The notes under the pieces: model-generated
The model's input: the letters and a program-made list of their open reading frames with translations, nothing else
Told to the model about the DNA's origin: nothing
Database searches by the model: none
Assembly: GCF_031845375.1 (NCBI RefSeq)
Contig: NZ_JAVREK010000021.1
Coordinates: 1 to 64,000 of the forward strand
Reading direction: 5' to 3'
Origin: Streptomonospora wellingtoniae
GTDB taxonomy: Bacteria; Actinomycetota; Actinomycetes; Streptosporangiales; Streptosporangiaceae
DNA length: 64,000 nucleotides
Shown here: positions 53,988 through 62,180 of the stretch, in pieces
Layout of the letters: every line of letters begins with the position of its first letter
How positions within the stretch are numbered: position 1 is the first letter of the stretch
Translations under genes and position numbers: made by a program

Positions 53988-54857
53988 GTGGACATAGCTC
54001 GTCTGAAGCGGGGGAGCGGTCCCACAGTCCGCCGAATGCTGCTCGGATCCGAACTGCGCAAGTACCGCGAGGCGCGCGGGCTGACCCGCGGCGAAGCGGG
54101 CCACTACATCCGCGGTTCGGAGTCCAAGATCAGCCGGATGGAACTGGGGCGGGTCGGCTTCAAGGTCCGCGACGTCGAGGACCTGCTGAAGTTATACGGC
54201 GTGACCGACAAGGACCAGGTGCAGACCATGGTCCGCCTGGCGCGCGAGTCCAAGAAGCCCGGTTGGTGGCAGGAGTACGGCGACTCCCTGCCCAACTGGT
54301 TCCAGGTCTATGTGGGCCTGGAGGAGGCCGCTACCCGGATCCGGGTCTACGAGGCGCAGTTCGTGCCCGGCATGCTGCAGACGGAGGACTACGCCCGCGC
54401 GGTGATCTCGGCCGGGCGCTCGATCCCCGACCCGCTGCTGGAGGATCGCGTGGCGGTGCGGATGCGGCGCCAGCGCCACATCGAGGACGGCGGATGCCGG
54501 CTGTGGGCGATCATCGACGAGGCCGCGGTGCGCCGCCCCGTCGGCGGGCCCGATGTCATGCGCGGCCAACTGGAGCGGCTGATCGAGCTGAGCGACCGCC
54601 GCAACATCACCGTGCAGATCGTGCCCTTCAGCGCGGGCGCGCACGCCGCCGAAGCGGGGTCGTTCACGATCCTGCGCTATCCCGACTTCGGCCTGTCCGA
54701 CATCATCTACCTGGAGCAGCTCACCGGGTCGATGTGCCTGGACCGCCGGACGGAGATCGACGCCTACACCATGGCGATGGAGAAGCTGAGCGTAATCGCC
54801 CAGCCGCCCACCTACACGAGGGACATCCTCAAGGGCATGATCGACGACCTCGACTAG
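53988..54857 (+). CDS. XRE-type helix-turn-helix protein with DUF5753 (WhiJ-like)
   Basis: A 289-residue regulator of the WhiJ type. The helix-turn-helix reads LGSELRKYREARGLTRGEAG, then HYIRGSESKISRMELGRVGF. The C-terminal DUF5753 domain covers most of the rest (ARIRVYEAQFVPGMLQT-like VYEAQFVPGMLQTEDYARAV, IVPFSAGAHAAEAGSFTIL). The GTG at 53988 has GGGAGG at 8 nt and is preferred to the ATG at 53967, whose Shine-Dalgarno is too close. It probably binds the palindromes flanking this module and is antagonised by the DUF397 protein. Confidence 0.92.
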   Translation: MDIARLKRGSGPTVRRMLLGSELRKYREARGLTRGEAGHYIRGSESKISRMELGRVGFKVRDVEDLLKLYGVTDKDQVQTMVRLARESKKPGWWQEYGDSLPNWFQVYVGLEEAATRIRVYEAQFVPGMLQTEDYARAVISAGRSIPDPLLEDRVAVRMRRQRHIEDGGCRLWAIIDEAAVRRPVGGPDVMRGQLERLIELSDRRNITVQIVPFSAGAHAAEAGSFTILRYPDFGLSDIIYLEQLTGSMCLDRRTEIDAYTMAMEKLSVIAQPPTYTRDILKGMIDDLD

Positions 54858-55277
54858 CGTCCCACCGGTCGGCGTCCCATCCGCCCGCCCCCACCGCCGC
54901 CCCCACCCCCGCACGCAGCCGTTCGCCTCCCGAGCCCGATCCGCAGACGATGCGACGGCCCGCAGGATGCGACTCCGCCGAGACCGCGGACGAGGATCCC
55001 GGAGGCCGGCCGCGGTCCAGCGGCTCACCTGGGCCTACCTGCGTACCGCCCTCGACTCCGGCGCCCGGCCTGGCAGGAGGCGTGCGACGCGCGCACCGCC
55101 GGGCCCGACGTGTTCGGGGGTGTCGTTGGTCCACATAGGTTCGCGCGCGGGCCGAGGGGCCGATGCGCGAAGCCCCGCTCCCTGCGGCCGATCAGGCCGC
55201 AGGGAGCGGGGCTCCGCGGGTTCTGCGCCGGTCGCCGAGTCGGCGCCGGAGCGCGCACGAGACCGGCCGCGAGTGGG
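54858..55277. other. Intergenic region between the convergent regulator and DUF397 genes
   Basis: 420 bp of gene-free sequence, dominated by a long perfect hairpin near 55190. I see nothing else supportable. Confidence 0.5.
55171..55213. terminator. 19-bp perfect stem terminator
   Basis: A perfect 19-bp stem (55171-55189 with 55195-55213) with a GATCA loop sits between convergent genes. It is among the strongest hairpins in the window and likely terminates both. Confidence 0.7.
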
Positions 55278-55511
55278 TCAGCTGACGAGGTTGTCGAAGT
55301 CGCCGTCCTTGGCGCCGCCGATGAGGGCGTCGATCTCGGCCTGGGTATACAGCAGCGCGGGGCCGTCGGGGAAACGGGAATTGCGCACGGCGATGGAACC
55401 GTCGGTCAGTCGTGCCATCTCGACGCAGGCTCCCTGGGAGTTGCTGCGCCGGCTCTTCTGCCAGGCGACGTTCTGGAGCTCGGTGGCCGCGATGCCGTTG
55501 TAGGCGCTCAT
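55278..55511 (-). CDS. DUF397 protein
   Basis: A 77-residue DUF397 protein. WQKSRRSNSQGACVEMARLT and AVRNSRFPDG are the family core. DUF397 proteins work with DUF5753 helix-turn-helix regulators, often as antagonists, in developmental control of streptomycetes. AAGGAG precedes the ATG. Upstream lie three 12-bp-spaced GATGCAC repeats and the shared palindrome. Confidence 0.93.
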   Translation of the reverse strand: MSAYNGIAATELQNVAWQKSRRSNSQGACVEMARLTDGSIAVRNSRFPDGPALLYTQAEIDALIGGAKDGDFDNLVS

Positions 55512-55543
55512 GGAGACTCCTTGATTCTCTGCGGAGCTGAATT

Positions 55544-55590
55544 GATGCACAGGCCGATGCACTGTCCGATGCACGTGCATTAGCACCGTA
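55544..55590 (-). promoter_or_regulatory. DUF397 promoter with GATGCAC iterons and ATGCACGTGCAT
   Basis: GATGCAC recurs at 55544, 55556 and 55568, exactly 12 bp apart. The last one runs into the palindrome ATGCACGTGCAT (55569-55580). TACGGT (55590-55585, minus strand) is a plausible -10. A related core GCACGTGC sits at 55607-55614. Binding there would block this promoter. Confidence 0.55.
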
Positions 55591-55666
55591 CTTTGAGCAG
55601 GATAGCGCACGTGCACTCTCCTGTCCGCCCCCAGGGGGTACCTTTCTGGTGGTCAAAGGGCGTGCG

Positions 55667-55718
55667 GACGCCGACGGCCCGGAGTCCCCGCATGGGGGAT
55701 CTCCGGGCCGTCGGCGTC
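55667..55718 (-). terminator. 18-bp perfect stem terminator of the ZnuA gene
   Basis: A perfect 18-bp stem (55667-55684 with 55701-55718) encloses a 16-nt loop that can pair further. It begins 32 nt after the znuA stop on the minus strand. Confidence 0.7.
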
Positions 55719-55749
55719 GTTGTGCGCAGAGGTGCGGGCGCGGCTCGCG

Positions 55750-56733
55750 TCAGGAGCAGTCGAGCGCCTCGGTGAGGGTCTGCAGGTTGGCGCGCATGAT
55801 GGAGGGGTAGTCGTCGCCCGGCGACGTCTCGGCGACGCCCTCGACCGGGTCGAGTACCGCCGTCTTCGCGCCGGTCTCCGACGCGATCGTCTCGGCTGCG
55901 TCGGCGTCGCCCAGGGGCTCGGTGAACACGGTGCCGATGTCGTGCTCGCGCACGGTCTCGGCGACCTCGGCCAGGCGCGCGGGGGTCGGCTCGGAGTGGG
56001 GGTCCGTCCCGGTGGGGCTGATCTGGTGCAGGTCGTAGCGGTGGGCCAGGTAGCCGAACGCGCTATGGCTGACGACGATGTCGCGGCTCGCGCACTCGGC
56101 CAGGCCCTCGGAGTACTCGGTGTCGATGGAGCCGAGCGTGCCGGTGACCGCCTCCGCGTTGGCGGCGTAGTCCGAGGCGTGGTCGGGGTCGATCTCGCTG
56201 AGGCGGTCGGCCAGGCCCTCGGCAGCCGCGGTCAAGCGCTCCGTGTCGAGCCACATGTGCGGGTCGGAGGCGCCGTGGTCGTGGCCGTCCTCGCCGCCGG
56301 GTTCCTCGTGGCCGGACTCTTCGTGGTCGTGGCCGCTCTCGCCGCCGGGTTCCCCGTGTCCGCCCTCCCCGTGGTCGTGTCCGGACGAGCCGGCGTTCTG
56401 CTCCAGCGTCCGCAGCTCGACCAGGTCGGCGACGTCGAGCGCGTTGTCGCCGCCCTGTGAGGAGACGGCGTCGTCGACGGCCGGCTGCAGCCCGCCGATC
56501 TGGCGCGGCGCGAGCTCCAGCTCGTGGGGATCGGTGCCCGCACCGGCCAGGTTCTCGACGCCGACGTGGTCGCCGCCGACCTGGGAGGCCAGCCACTGCA
56601 GCGGATAGACGCCCGTGACCACGCTCAGCCGGTCGCCCGAGTCGGCTTCCTGGCCGCCGCCACCGCAGCCGGAGGCCGCGAGTACCCCGACCGCGCACGC
56701 CGCGGCCGCCTTGACATAGCTCCGTCGTCCCAT
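55750..56733 (-). CDS. znuA: ZnuA-type zinc ABC transporter substrate-binding lipoprotein
   Basis: A 327-residue cluster A-I metal receptor. The lipobox LAASGC is near residue 23. The first metal His lies in GAGTDPHELEL. A His/Asp/Glu/Gly-rich loop of about 40 residues follows, with three GHDH blocks, as in zinc-specific ZnuA. Further sites: DPHMWLDTERL, VVSHSAFGYLAHRYDL and VFTEPLGDADAAETIA. No znuB or znuC adjoins it, so it must use a permease encoded elsewhere. A Zur box is in its promoter and the mRNA looks leaderless. Confidence 0.93.
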   Translation of the reverse strand: MGRRSYVKAAAACAVGVLAASGCGGGGQEADSGDRLSVVTGVYPLQWLASQVGGDHVGVENLAGAGTDPHELELAPRQIGGLQPAVDDAVSSQGGDNALDVADLVELRTLEQNAGSSGHDHGEGGHGEPGGESGHDHEESGHEEPGGEDGHDHGASDPHMWLDTERLTAAAEGLADRLSEIDPDHASDYAANAEAVTGTLGSIDTEYSEGLAECASRDIVVSHSAFGYLAHRYDLHQISPTGTDPHSEPTPARLAEVAETVREHDIGTVFTEPLGDADAAETIASETGAKTAVLDPVEGVAETSPGDDYPSIMRANLQTLTEALDCS

Positions 56734-56739
56734 GGCTTA

Positions 56740-56768
56740 ATCATGAGGACAATGAAAATGGTTGTCAA
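56740..56768 (-). promoter_or_regulatory. Leaderless znuA promoter with embedded Zur box
   Basis: On the minus strand, TTGACA (56768-56763) and CATGAT (56745-56740) are 17 nt apart, and the ATG follows the -10 by 6 nt. TGAAAATGGTTGTCA (56753-56767) in the spacer resembles actinobacterial Zur boxes (TGAAAATGATTTTCA). Zinc-loaded Zur would block transcription. Confidence 0.65.
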
Positions 56769-56913
56769 TTCGGGTTGTTTGAAGGGCTTTGTCCAAGATC
56801 ATCGGCGGGTCGGGCGGCTGCGCCGCCGGGAGAGGCGCCTCGGAGGCCTGGGCTGCCGGGCGGCCACGCGCGGCCGCAACCGTCGGGCCGGCATTGGGGA
56901 CGGACCGGACGCG

Positions 56914-57582
56914 CTAGGCGATCTCGGCGAACCTCTCCACGTCGTTGGTCCTGCCGGCCACCACGATCACGTCGCCTTTCTGCGGGACCGTCTCGGCGGT
57001 GGCGTAGGTGAACTGCTCGCCGTGGCGCTTGATGCACACCACGGTGATGCCGTGCTTGGTGCGCACCCTGGTCTCGCCGAGCTTGCGGCCGATCATCTCG
57101 CGGGGGGCGCGGGTCTTGCCCAGGGCGAAGTCCTCCTCGATCTCGACGTAGTCGAGCATCCGCCCCGAGACCAGGTGGGCAACCCGCTCGCCCATGTCGT
57201 GCTCGGGCAGCACCACGTGGTGGGCGCCGATCTGCTGGAGGATGCGTCCGTGGCGGCGGCTGGTGGCCTTCGCCCAGATGTGCGGCACCCCCATGTCGAC
57301 CAGCAGGGAGGAGGCGAGGATGCTCTCCTCCAGGTGGGTTCCTATGGCCACGACGGCGCGGGTGAACTCGTGCGCGCCGATCTGGCGCAACGCCTCGTCG
57401 TCGGTGGCGTCGGCGACGACGGTATGGGTGAGCGACTCCGAGAACGCCTGCACCAGCCGGGGGTTGGAGTCCATGCCCAGGACCTCCCAGCCGTGGGCGA
57501 CCAGCTCCAGCGCCAGGGAGCTGCCGAACCGCCCCAGGCCGATCACCAGGACGCGCTTGTCGTGGGGCCTGCTGCGCTGCAC
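56914..57582 (-). CDS. trkA: TrkA/KtrA-family potassium channel regulatory subunit
   Basis: A 222-residue RCK protein. The N-terminal NAD(H)/nucleotide-binding RCK_N starts KRVLVIGLGRFGSSLALELV. A C-terminal TrkA_C domain covers GETRVRTKHGITVVCIKRHG and KGDVIVVAG. It forms rings that gate the membrane partner encoded 48 bp upstream. Together they take up K+. Confidence 0.94.
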   Translation of the reverse strand: MQRSRPHDKRVLVIGLGRFGSSLALELVAHGWEVLGMDSNPRLVQAFSESLTHTVVADATDDEALRQIGAHEFTRAVVAIGTHLEESILASSLLVDMGVPHIWAKATSRRHGRILQQIGAHHVVLPEHDMGERVAHLVSGRMLDYVEIEEDFALGKTRAPREMIGRKLGETRVRTKHGITVVCIKRHGEQFTYATAETVPQKGDVIVVAGRTNDVERFAEIA

Positions 57583-57630
57583 TTTCTTCTCCGCCTCCTC
57601 AGGTGCGCCCCTCGCGGTGAAGGGCCTGGA

Positions 57631-59058
57631 TCAACCGATGATCGGCCGCGACTCCGGAAGGTCGTAGCGCCGCGTGTGCTCGCGCAGGGCCAGCGCCGAG
57701 GCGAACGTGATGGGACCGATGCGGCCGGCCAGCATGAGCACGACGAGCAGCAGTTGGGCCGGCTCGGGCAGGTCGCCGGTGATGCCGGTCGACAGCCCTA
57801 CCACCCCGGAAGCCGAGACTACCTCGAAAAGCACCTGGTCGAGCTGGAAGGGCGTCGCCACCAGCAGAGCGACGGTGGAGGCCACGACCACCGTCATCGA
57901 CAGGAACAGCAGGCTCAGCGCTTCGCGGATCACTCCGGGCGACAACCGGCGGCCGAAGACGTGCACGTTGGGGTGGCCGCGGATCTCCGACCACACGATC
58001 AGGAAGATCACCGCCAGGGTGGCCACCTTGATGCCGCCGGCGGTACCGGCGCTGCCGTTGCCCACGAACATCAGCATCACGGTGACCAGCAGCGTCGACT
58101 GGTCCATCCCGCCCACGTCGAGCGTGTTGAAGCCTCCGCTGCGCGGCATGACGCCGTGGAAAGCGCCGTCGACGAGCTTGGCGGAGGTGCTCAGCGGCCC
58201 GAGGGTCGCGGGGTTGGACCACTCCAGGACCGTGATCGCCACGATGCCGGCGGCGAACAGCGGCAGCGAGGTGCTCACAGTGAGCTTGGTGTGCAGGTTC
58301 CAGGCGCGCGGACTCGCCAGGTGGCGGCGCAGCTCCAGGAGCACCGGGAAGCCCAGGCCGCCCAGGATGGTCGCCAGCGCCACCGGCAGCAGGATGAGCG
58401 CGTCGCCGGAGAAGCGGGTCAGGCTGGCGTCGTAGAGCGAGAGCCCGGCGTTGTTGAAGGCCGAGATCGCGTGGAAGAGCCCGCTGTAGAGCGCCTCGCC
58501 GAGCGGTATCCCGTGGCCGAGCCACATCCGGGGTACGAGGACCGCCGCGAGCAGCGCTTCGCACACCAGGCTGGCGCGCACCACCCGCATGACGATGCCG
58601 CGGACGTCGCCCACCTGCAGGCTGCGGGTCTCGGCCTGCACGCCCAGTTGCAGGCGCAGTCCGAACCGGTGGATGACCACCACGCCCAGCACCGAGGCCA
58701 GGGTCATGATGCCGATGCCGCCGGCCTGGATCAGTACGGCGACCACCACCTGGCCGAACACCGTCAGCTCCGAGCCGATCCCGATGACCGACAGGCCGCA
58801 GACGGCCAGCGCCGTCGTGGAGGTGAACACCGCCTCGACCGGGGTGAGCCCGGAGCCTTCGGCGTGGGCGACCGGGAGCATCAGCAGGGCGGCGCCGGCC
58901 AGGTCGACCACGACGAACAGGACGACGAACAGCCGCGCGGGACTCGCCCAGAGGACGTTGCGCAGGTCGTGCGGCATCCGGGGGCGGGGCAGGCGCCGCA
59001 GCCTGCGGGACAGCCGGCTGCGAAGGTGCGAGCCCCGTCCTGGCGTGTTCACGTGCAT
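57631..59058 (-). CDS. trkH: TrkH/KtrB-family potassium transporter
   Basis: A 475-residue K+ transporter built from four M1-P-M2 units. The four selectivity-loop regions are visible: TSTTALAVCGLSVIG, SAFNNAGLSLYD, RSGGFNTLDVGG and SGVVGLSTGI, each with the conserved glycine. KtrB-like size. The first 40 residues are very basic. The ATG at 59058 is preferred; the frame extends to 59184 without family-like sequence. It forms a unit with the downstream trkA. Confidence 0.93.
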   Translation of the reverse strand: MHVNTPGRGSHLRSRLSRRLRRLPRPRMPHDLRNVLWASPARLFVVLFVVVDLAGAALLMLPVAHAEGSGLTPVEAVFTSTTALAVCGLSVIGIGSELTVFGQVVVAVLIQAGGIGIMTLASVLGVVVIHRFGLRLQLGVQAETRSLQVGDVRGIVMRVVRASLVCEALLAAVLVPRMWLGHGIPLGEALYSGLFHAISAFNNAGLSLYDASLTRFSGDALILLPVALATILGGLGFPVLLELRRHLASPRAWNLHTKLTVSTSLPLFAAGIVAITVLEWSNPATLGPLSTSAKLVDGAFHGVMPRSGGFNTLDVGGMDQSTLLVTVMLMFVGNGSAGTAGGIKVATLAVIFLIVWSEIRGHPNVHVFGRRLSPGVIREALSLLFLSMTVVVASTVALLVATPFQLDQVLFEVVSASGVVGLSTGITGDLPEPAQLLLVVLMLAGRIGPITFASALALREHTRRYDLPESRPIIG

Positions 59059-59252
59059 CGTGGTCCCGTTGTACCGCCTCGGGGGCTTCGGCGGGCGGGC
59101 GGGGGAGCCCGCCGCGGGCGGCAGTGGCGAGGCCCCGGTCTCTCGGGGCGCGGTGTGCCGCCACCGGTGTGCGTCTCCATCCAACCGCTCCGCGTACGTG
59201 TTCGCCTAGGCAAGCCCGGCGCGGCGTGTCGCGCCGGGCCCGGTCGGAGCGC

Positions 59253-60506
59253 TCATCGGGCTCCGCCGCCCGGAGAGCCGGTGCTGCGTTTCGCCGGCGG
59301 ACCGTGTCTGCGGTACTGCGCGTTGCGCACACCCAGCACGGCGGCCGCCAGCACGGTGGCGATCAGCGACGCGATCAGCACGCCGGCCTTGGCGTCCTCC
59401 AGCATGTGCTGATGGTCGGAGAAGGACAGTTCGGTGATCAGCAGCGACACCGTGAAGCCGATGCCGGCCAGCAGCGACATGCCGCAGATGTCGACCCAGC
59501 GCAGCGACGGGTTCAGCTCGGCGCTGGTGATCTTGGTGGTGACCCAGGCCCCGCCGAAGATGCCGATGAGCTTGCCGGCGACCAGCCCGACGATGATTCC
59601 CACGGCCGCGGTGTCGGTGAAGATCGCGTCCAGCCCGGTGAAGGCCACCCCCGCCGACATCAGCGCGAAGACCGGCAGCACGAGGCTGGAGGACCACGGC
59701 CGGATGGCGTGCTCGGCGCGGTGGCTGGGGTCGCCGGTCTCCCCGGGCAGTTCGACGGTGCGCATGAGCATGCCCATGGCGACCCCGGCGATGGTCGCGT
59801 GCACGCCGCTGGCGTGCATCAGGGCCCAGATGGCGACGGCGAGCGGCAGGTAGACGGCCCAGCCGGGCAGCGGCGAGCGGTCGAGTGCGGCGGCGGCTCC
59901 GCGCCCGCGCTGCAGGTAGCCGAAGACGGCGAGCAGGGCGATGGCCCCCAGCAGCGGCGCGAAGGACAGGTGGTCGGTGTAGAACACGGCGATGACGACG
60001 ATGGCGCCGAGGTCGTCGACGATGGCCAGGGTCAGCAGGAACGTGCGCAGCGCCGGCGGCAGGAACCGGCCGATCACCGCCAGGATGGCCACGGCGAAGG
60101 CGATGTCGGTGGCCATGGGGATTCCCCAGCCGCGCAGCGCGTCGCCCTGCCCGATGTTGATCAGGGCATAGATCGTCGCGGGCACGACCATGCCGCACAG
60201 CGCGGCGACGATGGGAAGCATCGCCCGGCGGGGGTTGCGCAGCTCGCCGTGGACGAACTCCTGCTTGAGCTCGTTGCCGACGACGAAGAAGAAGACGGCC
60301 AGAAGCCCGTCGGCGGCCCACTCCTCGACCGAGAGGTGCAGGTGCAGGCTCTCGGGTCCGAAGGTGATGGTGCGGATGACCTCGTAGGAATGTCCCCAGG
60401 GGGAGTTTGCCCAGATCAGGGCGACCACGGCGCCGGCTATAAGGAGGAATCCGCTGACGACGTCCTCGCGCAGGGCGTCGGCGATCCCTCTCAGGCGGTT
60501 GGTCAT
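59253..60506 (-). CDS. nhaA: Na+/H+ antiporter NhaA
   Basis: A 417-residue antiporter, normal for NhaA. The ion-site pair of aspartates is in LAIVDDLGAIVVIAVFY. Other motifs: VVGNELKQEFVHGELRNPRR, MATDIAFAVAILAVIGRFLP and GIGFTVSLLITELSF. It exports Na+ or Li+ at high pH. The ATG at 60506 has GGAG upstream; an open N-terminal extension to 60605 is unlikely. It is separated by 194 bp from trkH. Confidence 0.95.
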   Translation of the reverse strand: MTNRLRGIADALREDVVSGFLLIAGAVVALIWANSPWGHSYEVIRTITFGPESLHLHLSVEEWAADGLLAVFFFVVGNELKQEFVHGELRNPRRAMLPIVAALCGMVVPATIYALINIGQGDALRGWGIPMATDIAFAVAILAVIGRFLPPALRTFLLTLAIVDDLGAIVVIAVFYTDHLSFAPLLGAIALLAVFGYLQRGRGAAAALDRSPLPGWAVYLPLAVAIWALMHASGVHATIAGVAMGMLMRTVELPGETGDPSHRAEHAIRPWSSSLVLPVFALMSAGVAFTGLDAIFTDTAAVGIIVGLVAGKLIGIFGGAWVTTKITSAELNPSLRWVDICGMSLLAGIGFTVSLLITELSFSDHQHMLEDAKAGVLIASLIATVLAAAVLGVRNAQYRRHGPPAKRSTGSPGGGAR

Positions 60507-60773
60507 GTGTCGCGTCTCCCCCACAGGCTGGCTCGAACCTCTCGTCACGCTGTTCACGCCGTCTACTTCGCCGACCGCGGGCCTCGGCACACTCCCGATG
60601 CGCAAGGTCGCCGATGTATTGCCATGAGGCGCACGATCAAGATCGCCCGAGCCCGAGCGCTGACTTTGCCAGATATTTTGGCGTTTTGTCCAGGTCAGAG
60701 GCGTTAGCTCCGGTTTTCCTGGTGCCTACCGCACCCGCCGCTCGTGTCCGGCGCCGCGAACGCGTGATGTGTG

Positions 60774-61709
60774 TCACGCGTGGCGGGCGCCCTCGTGGTC
60801 CACGTGGCCGTCGGGCTCCAACTGCAGTGTGGAGTGCTCGACGTCGAAGTGCCCGGACAGACACGCGTGCAGGTCGTCGAGGAGGCGGCCGGCGTCGGCG
60901 AGGCGGTGCTTCTCGACCACCACGTGCGCCGACATCACCGGGATTCCCGAGGTGATCGTCCAGGCGTGCAGGTCGTGCACGTCGATGACGCCCGCCTGGC
61001 GCATCAGGTGCTCGCGCACCTCTTCCAGGTCCACGTGGCGCGGTGTGGACTCCAGCAGCACGTGCACGGCTTCGCGCAGCAGGCCCCAGGCGCGGGGGAC
61101 GATGAAGGCCGCGATGCCCAGGGAGATCAGCGAGTCGGCCTGCTCCCAGCCGGTCAGCCAGATGACCGCGCCGCCGATCACGACGCCGACCGAGGCCAGC
61201 GCGTCGCCCATCACCTCCAGATAGGCGCCGCGCACGTTCAGGCTCGCCCTCTGGCCGCCGCGCAGCACCAGCAGCGCGGCGATGTTGGCCGCCAGGCCGA
61301 TGCAGGCGACCGCGACCATCCACGGGCCCGCCACCGGCTGGGGGTCGAGCATCCGCCGCACCGCCTCGTAGGCAACGAAGGCGCAGAGCGCGAACAGGGT
61401 CAGCGCATTCACCGCGGCGGCCAGCACCTCCGCCCGTTGCAGTCCGAACGTGCGCTCCGCGTTGGGGGGGCGATTGGCGATCCACACGGCGACCAGCGCA
61501 AGTGCGACGCCGAAGGAGTCGGTGACGGTGTGCCCGGCGTCGGCGAGCAGCGCCAGGCTCCCCGACGCGGCCGCTCCGGCGACCTGCACGCCGGCGACCG
61601 ACAGCATCAGCGCCAGCGCGATCGCCAGGCGGCCGCGGTTGGCGGTGGCGGCGGTGGTGTCGCCGTGCCCGTGCCCGTGCCCGTGCCCGTGCCCGTGGCC
61701 CATGCCCAT
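60774..61709 (-). CDS. CDF-family metal exporter with Gly-His repeat
   Basis: A 311-residue cation diffusion facilitator with six hydrophobic segments and a C-terminal cytoplasmic domain. The start at ATG 61709 (GGGGAG 5 nt upstream) gives MGMGHGHGHGHGHGHGD, a Gly-His tract encoded by a hexanucleotide repeat. A GTG at 61790 would fall before the predicted start of transcription. The first metal pair is HTVTD. The second reads EVMGD where many zinc CDFs have HxxxD. It is divergent from a CmtR-like sensor and likely exports Cd, Pb or Zn. Confidence 0.9.
   Translation of the reverse strand: MGMGHGHGHGHGHGHGDTTAATANRGRLAIALALMLSVAGVQVAGAAASGSLALLADAGHTVTDSFGVALALVAVWIANRPPNAERTFGLQRAEVLAAAVNALTLFALCAFVAYEAVRRMLDPQPVAGPWMVAVACIGLAANIAALLVLRGGQRASLNVRGAYLEVMGDALASVGVVIGGAVIWLTGWEQADSLISLGIAAFIVPRAWGLLREAVHVLLESTPRHVDLEEVREHLMRQAGVIDVHDLHAWTITSGIPVMSAHVVVEKHRLADAGRLLDDLHACLSGHFDVEHSTLQLEPDGHVDHEGARHA
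61663..61697 (-). repeat. Hexanucleotide repeat encoding Gly-His in the CDF exporter
   Basis: CCGTGC (GCACGG on the coding strand) repeats almost six times. Unit gain or loss keeps the frame and changes only the number of His-Gly pairs. Confidence 0.8.
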
Positions 61710-61792
61710 CCCGGCTCCCCGCTCGTCTCGGCCCCTGCCTGCGCCGCGCTGGCGGCCGCGGCGCAGGCGCGGGGACTGTTCAGTCCTCACTG

Positions 61793-61834
61793 TTTATACA
61801 GCCTAGGCTGTCAATACAGCAAATGCTGTAAAAT
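61793..61834. promoter_or_regulatory. Divergent metal-responsive promoters with two tandem palindromes
   Basis: ACAGCCTAGGCTGT (61798-61811) lies between TTGCTG (61822-61817) and TATAAA (61798-61793) of the minus-strand CDF promoter. TACAGCAAATGCTGTA (61815-61830) overlaps the TAAAAT -10 (61829-61834) of the sensor gene. Both share ACAGC/GCTGT half-sites with a 2-4 nt centre, as expected for ArsR/SmtB proteins. Confidence 0.65.
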
Positions 61835-61841
61835 GGTTTTC

Positions 61842-62180
61842 ATGTTGACCTCCGAGCAGCGCCTCGCCGCGATCCAGCGCCTGGGCCGTGCGCTGGCCGA
61901 CCCCACCCGCTGCCGCCTCCTGCTCGCCCTCCTCGACGGACCCGACTACCCGGCCCACCTCGCCGAGCATCTGGGGCTTACCCGGCAGAACGTGTCCAAC
62001 CACCTGGCCTGCCTGCGCGAGTGCGGCCTGGTGACCACCACCGCGCGCGGTCGCCAGGTCAGCTACGAGCTGGTCGACGACTCCCTCGCACACGCCCTCG
62101 ACGACCTGCTGCGCGTTGTGTGGGGCGTGGCCGCCGAGCACGTGCCGCCGGGAGAGCACACTCCGGTCCCCGCCGGCTGA
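61842..62180 (+). CDS. cmtR: CmtR-like ArsR/SmtB metal-sensing repressor
   Basis: A 112-residue ArsR-family repressor very close in sequence to M. tuberculosis CmtR, the Cd/Pb sensor, as I recall it: RLGRALADPTRCRLLLALLD and LGLTRQNVSNHLACLRECGL. The sensor cysteines C57 and C61 are at the CmtR positions. CmtR's third ligand C102 is absent; P102 and nearby H100/H106 replace it. The ATG is 7 nt after a TAAAAT -10 box, so the mRNA is probably leaderless. It likely represses itself and the divergent CDF exporter until metal binds. Confidence 0.92.
   Translation: MLTSEQRLAAIQRLGRALADPTRCRLLLALLDGPDYPAHLAEHLGLTRQNVSNHLACLRECGLVTTTARGRQVSYELVDDSLAHALDDLLRVVWGVAAEHVPPGEHTPVPAG

Noticed and set aside
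56524..59412. 962-codon open frame on the plus strand across trkA/trkH
   Set aside because: Antisense to well-supported K+ transport genes; His/Gln/Arg-rich shadow composition.
60761..60780. CRP-like palindrome GTGA-N6-TCAC
   Set aside because: It overlaps the stop codon of the CDF exporter gene, far from any promoter in a useful orientation, and more likely forms part of its 3' end.
61710..61790. GTG at 61790 as start of the CDF exporter
   Set aside because: It lies 2 nt from the TATAAA -10 box and so upstream of the likely start of transcription; the ATG at 61709 has a Shine-Dalgarno.
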